DNA from: an archaeon | GTDB lineage: Archaea > Thermoproteota > Nitrososphaeria > Nitrososphaerales > Gagatemarchaeaceae | Direction: 5' to 3' | Length of the DNA stretch: 64,000 bases | Assembly: GCA_902812495.1 (NCBI GenBank) | Contig: CADDZR010000008.1 | Span: 1 to 64,000, forward strand | Shown: positions 17,274 through 25,746 of the stretch, one piece after another | How the letters are laid out: each line of letters opens with the position of its first letter | How positions within the stretch are numbered: position 1 is the first letter of the stretch | Notes under the pieces: generated by a model | The model's input: only the letters and a program-made list of their open reading frames with translations | Told to the model about the DNA's origin: nothing | Databases searched by the model: none | Translations under genes and position numbers: made by a program

Positions 17274-18083
17274 ATGCTTGTTGTAAAGGTAGGGGGTAGC
17301 CTGCTAAAAAATGGTTTTCCTGAAAATATAGCCGAGGACATAGCAAGCCTGACCTCATCAGGTGAGAGGATTGTCCTTGTACATGGGGGAGGTGACATAG
17401 TCACGGATATAGCATCAAAGCTAGGAAAAGAACAAAAGTTCATTATCTCTCCTGAAGGTATAAGGAGCAGATACACTGACAAGGAGACAGCTGAGATATA
17501 CACGATGGTTATGACAGGACTCATAAGAAATAAAATAGTCTCCGCCCTCCAGAGACACAATATTGCAGCTGCTGGTCTTTCAGGAGTAGACTGCATGCTA
17601 ATGAGAGCTAAGAGAAAGTCAAAGCTTCTCATTCTCGATTCACGTGGAAGAAAGGTAATGATAGAGGGCGGTTATACAGGGACAATAGTGTCCGTGAATT
17701 CAGAACTACTGCTAGAACTAGCCTCCAAGAAGATACTTCCTGTTATCTCTCCCGTTGCAATAGGGGAAGACTTTGAATTCCTTAACGTCGATGGAGACAG
17801 GGCAGCATCCTCTATAGCCTCCTCCCTTTCAAGCGATTACTTGATGCTCCTCACTAATGTTGAGGGGCTTATTCTTGAAGGTAAGGTTGTAAGGGAGATC
17901 TCTCCAGCAAACGCAAGGGCAAGGCTTAAGGAAATAGGTTTTGGAATGCAGAAGAAAGTCATAGCAGCAGCAGAGGCTGTGGAGAAAGGTGTCAAGTGCT
18001 CTGTAATATGCTCGGGTCTTGAAGAAAGGGCTATCACAAGAGCTCTCAAAGGAGAGCTGGGAACAGTGGTAAAGAATGGATAA
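17274..18083 (+). CDS. lysZ: LysW-bound glutamate/aminoadipate kinase
   Basis: Amino acid kinase of the ArgB/LysZ family, 269 residues. It phosphorylates the free side-chain carboxyl of the substrate held on LysW. Family blocks are VKVGGSLLKNG at the start, VHGGGDIVTD for substrate and phosphate binding, and the ATP-site region LLTNVEGLI. The gene begins six bases after lysY and overlaps lysJ by eight bases, so translation is coupled. The bifunctional role is inferred from there being a single copy in the operon. Confidence 0.94.
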   Translation: MLVVKVGGSLLKNGFPENIAEDIASLTSSGERIVLVHGGGDIVTDIASKLGKEQKFIISPEGIRSRYTDKETAEIYTMVMTGLIRNKIVSALQRHNIAAAGLSGVDCMLMRAKRKSKLLILDSRGRKVMIEGGYTGTIVSVNSELLLELASKKILPVISPVAIGEDFEFLNVDGDRAASSIASSLSSDYLMLLTNVEGLILEGKVVREISPANARARLKEIGFGMQKKVIAAAEAVEKGVKCSVICSGLEERAITRALKGELGTVVKNG

Positions 18084-19275
18084 AGTATTTGAAGTTGAGG
18101 ACAAATACCTTGCTCCTCTCTTCCAGAAATTCAAGCTAAATATAGTTAGGGGGAGCGGTTCAAAGGTTTGGGATGAGAACGGAGTTGGGTACACAGATCT
18201 GATGGCTGGATACGGTGTTGCGATAGCAGGTCACTGCAACCCATGGGTTGTTGATGCAGTTAAAAGACAGGTGGAGAAGCTTATAACATGTCACGGAAGT
18301 TTCTACAACGATGCCAGGGCTTCCTTTCTCGAAGCCCTTTCCAGTATCTCTCCAAAAGGTCTTGACTCATTCATACTCACAAACAGCGGCGCCGAATCAG
18401 TAGAGGCAGCTATAAAACTGGCAAGGAAGAAAACAGGAAGGAAAAAGATTGTCTCGATGAAGGGCGCCTTTCATGGGAAGACAATGGGTGCACTCTCAGC
18501 AACGTGGAACAAGAAGTACAGGCAGTCGTTTGAGCCACTCCTTGGTAACTTTGTTTTTGCCGAATACGGGAATGCTGAATCAGTCGAGAAAAATGTCGAC
18601 TCTGATACCGCAGCCATAATAGCAGAACCAATACAGGGAGAGTCAGGCGTTATAATACCTCCTCCTGACTTCCTCCCAAGGCTAAGAGAAATATGCACGA
18701 AAAATGGATGCATGCTCATACTTGATGAGATACAGACTGGTCTTGGAAGAACTGGAAAGATGTGGGCTTCCGAACATTACAATGTTCTACCAGACATAAT
18801 GGCTGTTGCAAAGGGTATAGCAGGAGGCATACCTGCGGGATGCGTTATTACATCGAGTGAGATATCCTCTTGCCTCTCAAGGGGCGAGCACACAAGTACC
18901 TTTGCAGGAAACCCTGTCGCATGCGCTGCTGGAACAGCTTTGATAAAGTATGTAGTTGAGAAAAGACTTCCAGAAAGGGCTTCATACCTCGGAAAGGTTG
19001 CTTCAGAAAGCCTGAGGAAGCTGAAGGAAAAGCATATCATTGTCAGGGATGTTAGGTCGGTTGGGCTCATGATGGCAGTAGAAACGAGGTTCGATGTCTA
19101 TAGCATCCTAAACAAAGGACTTTCACGCGGTTTTATCTTTGGCTATTCAGGAAGGGAGACTGTGAGAATGTTGCCACCTCTTGTTATAGAGGAGGCAGAT
19201 CTTAACCAAGCTTTTAATTTGCTGGACGAAATTCTCGGTGAGGAGGAAAATGAAAGGATTAGACAAAATAGATGA
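18076..19275 (+). CDS. lysJ: LysW-semialdehyde aminotransferase
   Basis: Class III PLP-dependent aminotransferase (ArgD/LysJ family), 399 residues, converting the carrier-bound semialdehyde to ornithine or lysine still attached to LysW. Visible features are NSGAESVEAAIKLAR (phosphate binding), LDEIQTGLGRTGKM with the conserved Asp, and the Schiff-base lysine in AVAKGIAGGIPAG. The 3' end overlaps the lysM regulator gene by 26 bp. It is shared by both branches unless another copy exists elsewhere. Confidence 0.94.
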   Translation: MDKVFEVEDKYLAPLFQKFKLNIVRGSGSKVWDENGVGYTDLMAGYGVAIAGHCNPWVVDAVKRQVEKLITCHGSFYNDARASFLEALSSISPKGLDSFILTNSGAESVEAAIKLARKKTGRKKIVSMKGAFHGKTMGALSATWNKKYRQSFEPLLGNFVFAEYGNAESVEKNVDSDTAAIIAEPIQGESGVIIPPPDFLPRLREICTKNGCMLILDEIQTGLGRTGKMWASEHYNVLPDIMAVAKGIAGGIPAGCVITSSEISSCLSRGEHTSTFAGNPVACAAGTALIKYVVEKRLPERASYLGKVASESLRKLKEKHIIVRDVRSVGLMMAVETRFDVYSILNKGLSRGFIFGYSGRETVRMLPPLVIEEADLNQAFNLLDEILGEEENERIRQNR

Positions 19276-19672
19276 GATGATAATAAGCATGCTGGAGCAG
19301 AATTCGAGGATGTCTAATACAGAGATAGCACAGAAGTTGAACATATCCGAGTCTGCTGTGAGGAGGAGAATATCGAAGCTTGTAAGCACTGGGGTAATAA
19401 GAAGGTTCACAATAGAGATAGATGATAGCAACATGGCATGTGCGATAACTTGGGTCTCAGTCAGTCCAAGCGTTCCAACGAGCGAGGTTAGCACCAAGAT
19501 AAAGAGCGTTAATGGTGTTGAGACGGTTTATGAGACAGCGGGCCAGTTCGACATTGCAGCTGTAATAAAAGGTTCGAATATCGTCGAAATAAACAAAACA
19601 GTGGAGAGTATACGCAGAATCAACGGTGTAATAAACACAAATACGCTGATGGTGCTCAGAACAATTCGCTGA
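19250..19672 (+). CDS. lysM: Lrp/AsnC-family regulator, LysM-like
   Basis: Transcription regulator of 140 residues with an N-terminal helix-turn-helix (about residues 5-50; NTEIAQKLNISESAVRRRISKL) and a C-terminal RAM/ACT-like ligand domain (ETAGQFDIAAVIKG). In Sulfolobus an Lrp-like LysM lies in the lysine cluster and responds to lysine, and position and family match that here. I place the start at ATG 19250 because AGGAGG precedes it by four bases; the GTG at 19238 would overlap this ribosome-binding site. It is followed by a new promoter and lysW copy 2, which makes that promoter its most likely target. Confidence 0.85.
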   Translation: MKGLDKIDEMIISMLEQNSRMSNTEIAQKLNISESAVRRRISKLVSTGVIRRFTIEIDDSNMACAITWVSVSPSVPTSEVSTKIKSVNGVETVYETAGQFDIAAVIKGSNIVEINKTVESIRRINGVINTNTLMVLRTIR

Positions 19673-19673
19673 A

Positions 19674-19696
19674 AACGTACGAATATCGTTATATCC
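19674..19696 (+). promoter_or_regulatory. Internal promoter before lysW copy 2
   Basis: CGTTATATCC (19687-19696) is a TATA-like element about 28 bp before the ATG of the second lysW, fitting a leaderless start. The bases just upstream contain AACG and CGTT separated by nine bases (19674-19690), a short imperfect dyad that could be an Lrp-family operator. The dyad arms are only four bases long, so this is weak. The site would let the lysine-specific genes be controlled apart from the upstream arginine genes. Confidence 0.4.
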
Positions 19697-19719
19697 ATCT
19701 TGTTCATGGGGTTGAACTC

Positions 19720-19896
19720 ATGGGCCAGATAAGATGCACCGAGTGCGATGCAGAGCTTAGGATACCAAGCGACGCAATACAGGGTGAAATAATTTCGTGC
19801 CAGGACTGTGGAGCAACGTACGAGCTTGTCAGGGACAGCGACGGTCTTTTCACGATAAGGCCGGCTGAACTTGAGCAGGAAGACTGGGGAGAGTAG
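19720..19896 (+). CDS. lysW: Amino-group carrier protein LysW (copy 2, next to LysX)
   Basis: Second carrier protein, 58 residues. It has the same four-cysteine zinc ribbon (C6, C9, C27, C30) and the EDWGE C-terminus needed for substrate attachment. It shares the layout of copy 1 but differs at many positions, so this is an old duplication, not a recent copy. It is followed at once by a LysX-type ligase, so it is the likely carrier for the alpha-aminoadipate (lysine) branch. No good ribosome-binding site is seen; a TATA element 28 bp upstream suggests a leaderless start. Confidence 0.92.
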   Translation: MGQIRCTECDAELRIPSDAIQGEIISCQDCGATYELVRDSDGLFTIRPAELEQEDWGE

Positions 19897-20740
19897 GACG
19901 CCCCAGCTTATTTTATTGTTTGATACTATAAGGTGGGAAGAGAAGGAAATACTAAAGGCAGCGCAGGAAAAGAATGTCGAAATACAACCAATTGATACAA
20001 AGAAAATCTCTCTGGACATAGAGGAGAAGGAATACGAGGGAAGGATAGCTATCCAGCGCTGTGTGAGCTACTTTAGGGCACTACACGTTACAGCTGCTCT
20101 AGAGAGAGGTGGGTGCAGGGTAGTAAACAGTTTTAACACAACTCTCTTTTGCGGGAACAAGCTCTTTGTTTCCTTGAAGCTGGTGGATAGTAAGATACCA
20201 ACACCCAAGACATACGTTGCATTTGACAGTGAGGGTCTTGAACAGCTTGCTGAAAGGATAGGTTTTCCATTCGTGATGAAACCTCTTGTGGGTAGCTGGG
20301 GGAGGCTATCAGCCCTTATCAAGGACAAAGATAGCTTAAACGCAGTGGTTGAACACAGGGAGTACATGTTCCCTCTTTACCAGATTTATTACGTTCAGGA
20401 ATACGTTGAGAAGCCAGGTAGAGACATTAGGACATTTGTGCTAGGTGATAGAACAATAGCTGCAATTTACAGGGTCTCAGCTGGCGACTGGAGGACAAAC
20501 ACAGCAAGGGGAGGCAAAGCCCTACCGTGTAAGATAACGAATGAACTGGACGAACTCTCAGTAAGGGCTGCAAGGGCTGTTGGAGGGGAATTCGTTGGCA
20601 TTGACATCATGGAGACAAAGGATGGCCTTGTTGTGCATGAGGTTAACAGTACAACAGAATTCAAAAATACAGTACCTGCAACTGGTGTCGATATACCTTC
20701 CCTTGTAGTCGACTATCTTTCAGAAATTGAGAAAAGATGA
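19871..20740 (+). CDS. lysX: LysW ligase, LysX type (alpha-aminoadipate-LysW ligase)
   Basis: ATP-grasp ligase of 289 residues, paralogous to the copy at 15361. Blocks include RWEEKEILKAA, FVMKPLVGSWGRL and VHEVNSTTEFKN followed by TGVDIPSLVV, the last two resembling Thermus LysX, so alpha-aminoadipate is the likely substrate. The start is uncertain. The only ordinary start codon before the first beta strand is TTG at 19871, which overlaps lysW by 26 bp. The next candidate, a TTG five residues into strand one, would damage the fold. It ends in an ATGA overlap with lysK. Confidence 0.88.
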   Translation: MSRKTGESRTPQLILLFDTIRWEEKEILKAAQEKNVEIQPIDTKKISLDIEEKEYEGRIAIQRCVSYFRALHVTAALERGGCRVVNSFNTTLFCGNKLFVSLKLVDSKIPTPKTYVAFDSEGLEQLAERIGFPFVMKPLVGSWGRLSALIKDKDSLNAVVEHREYMFPLYQIYYVQEYVEKPGRDIRTFVLGDRTIAAIYRVSAGDWRTNTARGGKALPCKITNELDELSVRAARAVGGEFVGIDIMETKDGLVVHEVNSTTEFKNTVPATGVDIPSLVVDYLSEIEKR

Positions 20741-21831
20741 CTGAAGAGGTCTCATTCCTACTCGAGTCTCTTAGGATTTACTCCCCAACTGGGAAAGAAG
20801 AGAGGTTTGCATCATATCTTGAGAGGAAGGCGGCTGTGGCTGGGTTTACGGTTGAGAGAGATAAAGCAGGAAATGTAATAGCAAGGGCGGGAAGAGGAGA
20901 GAAGAAGGTTTTCCTTTGCGGGCATATGGACACTGTTCCAGGCTTCATACCTGTGAGGGAAGAGGGAGGGAGGATTTACGGTAGGGGTGCATCGGATGCA
21001 AAGGGCCCACTCTGTGCCCTCTTTTACGCATCACTCCCATTTATCGAAAGTAAGGACATTAGAGTAACACTTGCTTTTGTTACGAGGGAAGAAGGGGATA
21101 GCCTCGGTATAAATACAATAATTGGAAAGAGGGAGAGTTTCGATCATGCAATATTCGCCGAACCTTCAGGCTCTTCCAAGGTTGTAATCGGTTATAAGGG
21201 TAGAGTTGGTTTTTGGGTTAGGGTTAGAACCGAGGGAGGGCATGCAAGCTCGCCATGGGCTCATAAGAGTGCCTTTGAAGTTGCAACAAAAGCAGTAGAC
21301 CTTATACGATCCATGGAGTCAAAGTACAGGGGCAGGGATAACTACAGCTCACTTTCTGTCTGCCCCACCATCTTCAGGGCTGGGTCGTATCATAACGTTG
21401 TGCCGTCGAAAGCCTCAGCCTATTTAGACATCAGGGTGCCGCCTGGACTGAATACTTCAACCATCATATCAGAAGTCTCAGAACTTGTTGACAGTTTGGA
21501 TTCAAAGGAAGCTAATGTATCCGTGGAGTTCGACGAACCCACAGAACCGTACGAGGCTAATATCAACTCTCTTCTTGTGAGGGCTGTCCAAAGGGCTGTG
21601 ATAATCTCCCTTGGCAGGAGACCTGTATTTGTGAGAAAGACAGGAACAGGGGACATGAATACGTTTGCTCATCTCACAGGCATAGAGTCTGTTACGTATG
21701 GTCCTGGGGTAAGTGAGGTATCCCATACAAGCAGAGAGTACGTAGAGGTTGAAGACTATCTCGACTCCATAAAGGTTCTAAGAGAGGCTTTGAATCAGAT
21801 CTCGTATCTTCGTTCTACTCAAGAACACTGA
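20737..21831 (+). CDS. lysK: LysW-lysine/ornithine hydrolase
   Basis: M20-family zinc carboxypeptidase, 364 residues, which releases lysine or ornithine from LysW in the last carrier step. Metal-binding motifs are visible in order: GHMDTVPG, GRGASDAKGPL, TREEGDS and FAEPSG, with the late GTGDMNTF histidine-region equivalent. The start overlaps the lysX stop (ATGA). It is the last gene of the operon and its 3' end overlaps the convergent threonine dehydratase gene by 17 bp. Released ornithine would need a carbamoyltransferase to reach ArgG; none is in the window. Confidence 0.92.
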   Translation: MTEEVSFLLESLRIYSPTGKEERFASYLERKAAVAGFTVERDKAGNVIARAGRGEKKVFLCGHMDTVPGFIPVREEGGRIYGRGASDAKGPLCALFYASLPFIESKDIRVTLAFVTREEGDSLGINTIIGKRESFDHAIFAEPSGSSKVVIGYKGRVGFWVRVRTEGGHASSPWAHKSAFEVATKAVDLIRSMESKYRGRDNYSSLSVCPTIFRAGSYHNVVPSKASAYLDIRVPPGLNTSTIISEVSELVDSLDSKEANVSVEFDEPTEPYEANINSLLVRAVQRAVIISLGRRPVFVRKTGTGDMNTFAHLTGIESVTYGPGVSEVSHTSREYVEVEDYLDSIKVLREALNQISYLRSTQEH

Positions 21832-23047
21832 AAGAAAGGCCTCTCTGCTTCAATCCCTCTATCAAATGTTTCGTGTGGTTAACATTTTGTGTTTCAAGGC
21901 TAAGTATCACTGCTGCTCTTCCGAGAGGCACCTCGGACCCGAGCCTCTGGTGCTGCACATCGAGTATGTTTGCACCCATCCCTGACACTACATCGATTAT
22001 CTGCCTCAGGGAGCCAGGAGAATCCTTTAGTATGAACTTTAGCCTTATCAACCTTCCATACCTTTCTAGCCCCCTTGAGACTATCTGGTCCAGTGTGTAC
22101 ATGTCCACATTTCCGCCGCTTATTACAGAGACAACCTTCTTTCCACTTAACTCTACCTTGCCTGAGATTAGGGAAGCAAGGGAAGCAGCTCCGGCTGGTT
22201 CGGATACGACCTTAGCCCTTTCAAGCATCAGGAACATTGCTTCTGCTATTTCCTTGTCCGACACAAGGAATATATCATCCACATATTTTTTTATTATCTC
22301 TGACGTTATCCTACCTGGTCTCTTGACAGCTATTCCGTCTGCTATTGTATCCCCTGTCTCAACAGGCTCAACACTACCATACTTTAGGAGTCTGTAGGAA
22401 GAGGGGAACGCTTCTGACTGAACACCATAAACTTTAACGTTACTCTTGACACTTTTAACAGCAACCGCTATACCTGAAATTAGACCTCCCCCGCCTATGG
22501 GTACAACTATTGCGTCGACTTCAGGCAGATCCTGAATTATCTCGAGACCAACAGTTCCCTGGCCTGAAATTACATGTTTATCGTCATACGCATGCACAAA
22601 AACACTCCTCTCCATCTCGCATATTGAAAGTGCCTCTGCAAGGGAATCGTCAAATACCCTTCCCCTCAGCAGAACCTCGGCACCATAGCTCTTTGTTGCA
22701 TCAACTTTTGCCGGGGAAGCTGTCTCGGGCATTACAATCTTTGCCCTTATTCCGAGCACTGAGGCAGAGTAAGCAACGCCTTGTGCATGGTTTCCTGCAG
22801 ACGCGGCAACAACACCCCTTTCCCTCTCTTCCCTTGTCAAAGAAGAGAGCTTAACAAACGCACCTCTTACCTTGAATGAGCCAGTCTTCTGCATGTTCTC
22901 CATCTTCAGGTACAGCTCTGAACCTGTCATAGAGCTGAATGTGCTTGACCTGTCGAGAGGTGTCTTCTTCACGTGGCCATCGAGGGTCTCCATTGCTTTT
23001 CTTATCTCATCGAAGGAAGGTATATCATTAGAACTCAAACGGGTCAC
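21815..23047 (-). CDS. ilvA: Threonine dehydratase with C-terminal ACT domain
   Basis: PLP enzyme converting threonine to 2-oxobutanoate and ammonia, 410 residues. The catalytic lysine is in TGSFKVRGA, the substrate loop is SAGNHAQGVA and the phosphate loop is PIGGGGLISG. Residues from about 330 form an ACT domain (FILKDSPGSLRQIIDVVSGMGANI), suggesting feedback control by an amino acid. The GTG at 23047 is the first in-frame start and overlaps the lipoate ligase gene by 20 bp. Architecture matches TdcB/IlvA enzymes with one ACT domain. A second, ACT-less relative is encoded at 62620. Confidence 0.93.
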   Translation of the reverse strand: MTRLSSNDIPSFDEIRKAMETLDGHVKKTPLDRSSTFSSMTGSELYLKMENMQKTGSFKVRGAFVKLSSLTREERERGVVAASAGNHAQGVAYSASVLGIRAKIVMPETASPAKVDATKSYGAEVLLRGRVFDDSLAEALSICEMERSVFVHAYDDKHVISGQGTVGLEIIQDLPEVDAIVVPIGGGGLISGIAVAVKSVKSNVKVYGVQSEAFPSSYRLLKYGSVEPVETGDTIADGIAVKRPGRITSEIIKKYVDDIFLVSDKEIAEAMFLMLERAKVVSEPAGAASLASLISGKVELSGKKVVSVISGGNVDMYTLDQIVSRGLERYGRLIRLKFILKDSPGSLRQIIDVVSGMGANILDVQHQRLGSEVPLGRAAVILSLETQNVNHTKHLIEGLKQRGLSFSVLE

Positions 23048-23765
23048 CCAGGTTCCAGCTTTCCTTTATGTATTTAGTTTCGGTGAGCCTTTTACATTCC
23101 TCCATTTCCTCCATACATTCCTCCCTTTCCTCCCTTAGCAGGAAGGTTTCCCTGACCTTCCTTGCAACATCCTCGAACCCGATAAAGCTGTTAGCTACCT
23201 TTGTAAAACTGCTCCTCCTGTATTTCCTATCGGCATAAACCTCTTTTGGCCTTGTAAGCCTCTCTACAAGTTCAAGGTCAGCATCAACAAGGAGTGTTCC
23301 GTGGCAGAGAGCTGCCTCCTTGGTTATGTATGCTGATATGCCGGATATCTTCCCGGAAGAACTGTATATGGCAGAATCCATAAACCTTGAGCTACATCCA
23401 AGAGAGGAGAAGCATGCAGCCATGAAGCAACCCACACTCTTTACAAGTTCTTTAGCATCCCTTGTGTAGCAAATGTACTCAGACCTGTACCACGAGGGTA
23501 TAAGGAAGGACCAGTTTAAGTTGCCCGGCCCATTGTACACAGCTCCTCCCCCACTCATCCTTCGCACTACTGGTATTCCCATTTTCTTGCAATAATCTAT
23601 GTCTGTTTCAATTTTAGCAAGCTGTGCCCTTCCTATAATGATAGAGAGCTGGTTACTCCAGAGTCTGAAAGTGAACTTGCCTCCACGTCTGAGCATAGCC
23701 TCCTCGAGAGCAACGTTTTCGTAGGGGCTTCGCTTCTCTACCAGTAAGAGCCTACCTTCCATCAC
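23028..23765 (-). CDS. lplA: Lipoate-protein ligase A family protein
   Basis: Member of the biotin/lipoate transferase superfamily, 245 residues. The lipoyl-adenylate loop RRMSGGGAVYNG and the lysine motif KISGISAYIT followed by HGTLLVDADL are clear. The protein lacks the C-terminal LplA accessory domain, so it may need a separate LplB partner as in other archaea, or act as an octanoyl or lipoyl transferase. The tail is rich in Glu and holds two Cys residues (EEREECMEEMEEC). GTG at 23765 and ATG at 23762 are adjacent possible starts, about 25 bp from a TATA-like CTTAAATG. Confidence 0.87.
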   Translation of the reverse strand: MMEGRLLLVEKRSPYENVALEEAMLRRGGKFTFRLWSNQLSIIIGRAQLAKIETDIDYCKKMGIPVVRRMSGGGAVYNGPGNLNWSFLIPSWYRSEYICYTRDAKELVKSVGCFMAACFSSLGCSSRFMDSAIYSSSGKISGISAYITKEAALCHGTLLVDADLELVERLTRPKEVYADRKYRRSSFTKVANSFIGFEDVARKVRETFLLREEREECMEEMEECKRLTETKYIKESWNLGDPFEF

Positions 23766-23799
23766 ATTTATAGAGCATAAACTTCCATTTAAGAAAATT
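23766..23799. promoter_or_regulatory. Compact divergent promoter, lplA and archease
   Basis: Only 34 bp separate the two start codons. TTTATAGAG (23768-23776) lies about 28 bp before the archease ATG, and on the minus strand CTTAAATGG (about 23784-23792) lies about 25 bp before the lplA start. The TATA box of each gene thus sits close to the start codon of the other, and both mRNAs should be leaderless. Confidence 0.5.
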
Positions 23800-24222
23800 A
23801 TGCCATACAGGTTTCTTGAGGATGTCTCACTCGCTGAGATAGCTTACAATGTTGAGGCCAAGAACCTGGAGGAGCTCTTCAGGGATTCTGCACTTGCACT
23901 TACTGAGGTTATGGTAGATCTGAAAACGGTAGATGAGGTACGAGCGCTGGAGGTTGAGCTAGAGGGATACGACACGGACTCACTTTTGTACAGGTTCCTT
24001 AACAGAATCGTTTCGATAAAGGACTCGGAAGGTTTAGTTTTCAGGGAATACGTTGTTTCATTGAACGACTCAGCAACAAAGCTAAAGTGCATAATGAAGG
24101 GCGAAAAGATAGACCCAGCAAAGCATGAACTTAGAAACGACGTGAAGGGGGTATCTATGTACCTATTCGGTATAAAGAGAAAGGATGGGGAGTACACAGT
24201 AACAGTTGTAGTTGACATATGA
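23800..24222 (+). CDS. Archease-family protein (RtcB cofactor), ligand motif altered
   Basis: Protein of 140 residues with the archease fold: NLEELFRDSALALTEVMVD and SLLYRFLNRIVSIKDSEGLVF match well, and it ends in the conserved VVVDI. Archease activates the RNA ligase RtcB, encoded 51 bp downstream on the same strand, which supports the assignment. The usual metal-site motif H-T-A-D near the N-terminus appears here as S-L-A-E, and the usual T-Y-H is S-M-Y-L. The C-terminal Asp is kept. It may bind metal differently or act only structurally. Confidence 0.85.
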   Translation: MPYRFLEDVSLAEIAYNVEAKNLEELFRDSALALTEVMVDLKTVDEVRALEVELEGYDTDSLLYRFLNRIVSIKDSEGLVFREYVVSLNDSATKLKCIMKGEKIDPAKHELRNDVKGVSMYLFGIKRKDGEYTVTVVVDI

Positions 24223-24273
24223 TTCTCAAGGTTTATATTGGTTTGAATAGATAAAAGGAATTGGAGATCTTCT
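24223..24273 (+). promoter_or_regulatory. Promoter and ribosome-binding site of rtcB
   Basis: GGTTTATATTGG (24229-24240) is a good TATA-like element, and TTGGAGATC (24260-24268) is a ribosome-binding site five bases before the ATG. rtcB can thus be transcribed separately from the archease gene, with a short leader. This differs from the leaderless pattern of most promoters in the window. Confidence 0.5.
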
Positions 24274-25746
24274 ATGCTTGAAGGCATCCCTGTAACAAAG
24301 GTAGGCGATGTTGTATGGGAAATACCTAAGACTTACAAGAGCGGTATGAGGGTTCCTGTTAGGATATATGCTAAAGAGGAACTCTTGAATTCGATGGACA
24401 GGGATGTCTTTGAGCAGGCATCAAATGCTGCAATGCTTCCGGGGCTCCTCAAGTACTCCTACGTCTTCAGCGACGGCCATTCGGGATACGGTGTACCCGT
24501 TGGATGGTGTGGTGCTTTTGACCTAGAGGAGGGTGTGATATCCCCTGGCGCGATAGGCTTTGACATAAACTGCGGGATGCGTCTCATAAGGACAAACCTT
24601 ACACTCGAGGAGGTAAGGCCGAAGGTTAAGGAACTCGTAGACATGCTCTTTAAAATGGTACCTGCAGGTGTTGGTGCAACCTCATATCAGGAGCCCAAGG
24701 AAATATCCCAGATAGAGCAGTCAAGGTTCAAGGAGCTGGTCGAAAACGGTGTCAGGTGGGCTGTTGAAAATGGCTATGCAGACAGGAGGGACCTTGAAAG
24801 GCTTGAGGAGCATGGGGCTGTGAGTACTGCTGACTTCTCGAAGGTAAGTAACGAGGCATACAGAAGGGGAAGGAACCAGATAGGTACCCTAGGGTCAGGA
24901 AATCACTACCTGGAGATACAGGTAATTGATAAGGTTTACAACGATACAATAGCAAGGAAGTGGGGGCTAGGCGAATTCGAGAAGCAAATATGCATAATGG
25001 TACATTGCGGTTCAAGGGGTTTTGGCCACCAGATATGCTCCGACTATCTCGATGCATTTGTTAGGGCGATGAAAAAATACAACATAAGGGTTCCAGACAA
25101 CCAACTTGCGTGCGCACCTTTCAACTCTGAAGAGGGACAGGACTACCTCAAGGCAATGTCTTGTGCAATTAATTTTGCATTCGTGAATAGGCAGCTAATA
25201 GTCTACCAGATTAGGAAGGCATTTGAGAACGTCTTCAAGAGAAGCTGGGAGAGCCTCGGACTTGAAATAATATACGATGTTGCACATAACACAGCAAAGC
25301 TTGAAGAGCATCAGCTAAATGGAGAAAGGAAGAGGGTAATTGTTCACAGGAAGGGAGCAACAAGGAGCTTTGGGCCTTGGCATCCAGAGTTGTCGGACAT
25401 GTTTAAGGAGACAGGACAGCCAGTTATAGTCGGGGGGAGCATGGAGACAGGCTCATTCCTTTGTGTTGGTACAAAGAAGGCAGAGGCGGAAACATTCGGA
25501 ACAACGCTTCACGGGAGCGGAAGAACGATGAGCAGGACAAAGGCAAAGCAAATGATTAGGGGTGAGGATCTACAGAGAAAGATGCTCGAGAGAGGTATCT
25601 ACGTAAAGGCAACAACCATGTCTGGGCTTGCAGAAGAGGCTGGTTTTGCATACAAGAATATAGATGAGGTGGTTGACTCGATGCACCTAGCGGGTATAAG
25701 CTTGAAGGTTCTGAGGCTCAGGCCAATTGCAAACATAAAGGGCTAG
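24274..25746 (+). CDS. rtcB: tRNA-splicing RNA ligase RtcB
   Basis: GTP- and manganese-dependent ligase that joins 2',3'-cyclic phosphate and 5'-OH ends, needed for tRNA exon joining after intron removal. At 490 residues it is full length and has no intein, though archaeal RtcB genes often carry one. Metal-site blocks are GFDINCGMRLI, GSGNHYLEIQ and HCGSRGFGHQ; the guanylylated histidine lies in LHGSGRTMSR. It follows the archease gene, its usual partner, and overlaps the convergent PAC2 gene by four bases. Confidence 0.97.
   Translation: MLEGIPVTKVGDVVWEIPKTYKSGMRVPVRIYAKEELLNSMDRDVFEQASNAAMLPGLLKYSYVFSDGHSGYGVPVGWCGAFDLEEGVISPGAIGFDINCGMRLIRTNLTLEEVRPKVKELVDMLFKMVPAGVGATSYQEPKEISQIEQSRFKELVENGVRWAVENGYADRRDLERLEEHGAVSTADFSKVSNEAYRRGRNQIGTLGSGNHYLEIQVIDKVYNDTIARKWGLGEFEKQICIMVHCGSRGFGHQICSDYLDAFVRAMKKYNIRVPDNQLACAPFNSEEGQDYLKAMSCAINFAFVNRQLIVYQIRKAFENVFKRSWESLGLEIIYDVAHNTAKLEEHQLNGERKRVIVHRKGATRSFGPWHPELSDMFKETGQPVIVGGSMETGSFLCVGTKKAEAETFGTTLHGSGRTMSRTKAKQMIRGEDLQRKMLERGIYVKATTMSGLAEEAGFAYKNIDEVVDSMHLAGISLKVLRLRPIANIKG

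Noticed and set aside
19674-19690. AACG-N9-CGTT as a firm LysM operator
   Set aside because: Arms are only four bases and the inner bases do not pair; kept only as a possible part of the promoter entry.
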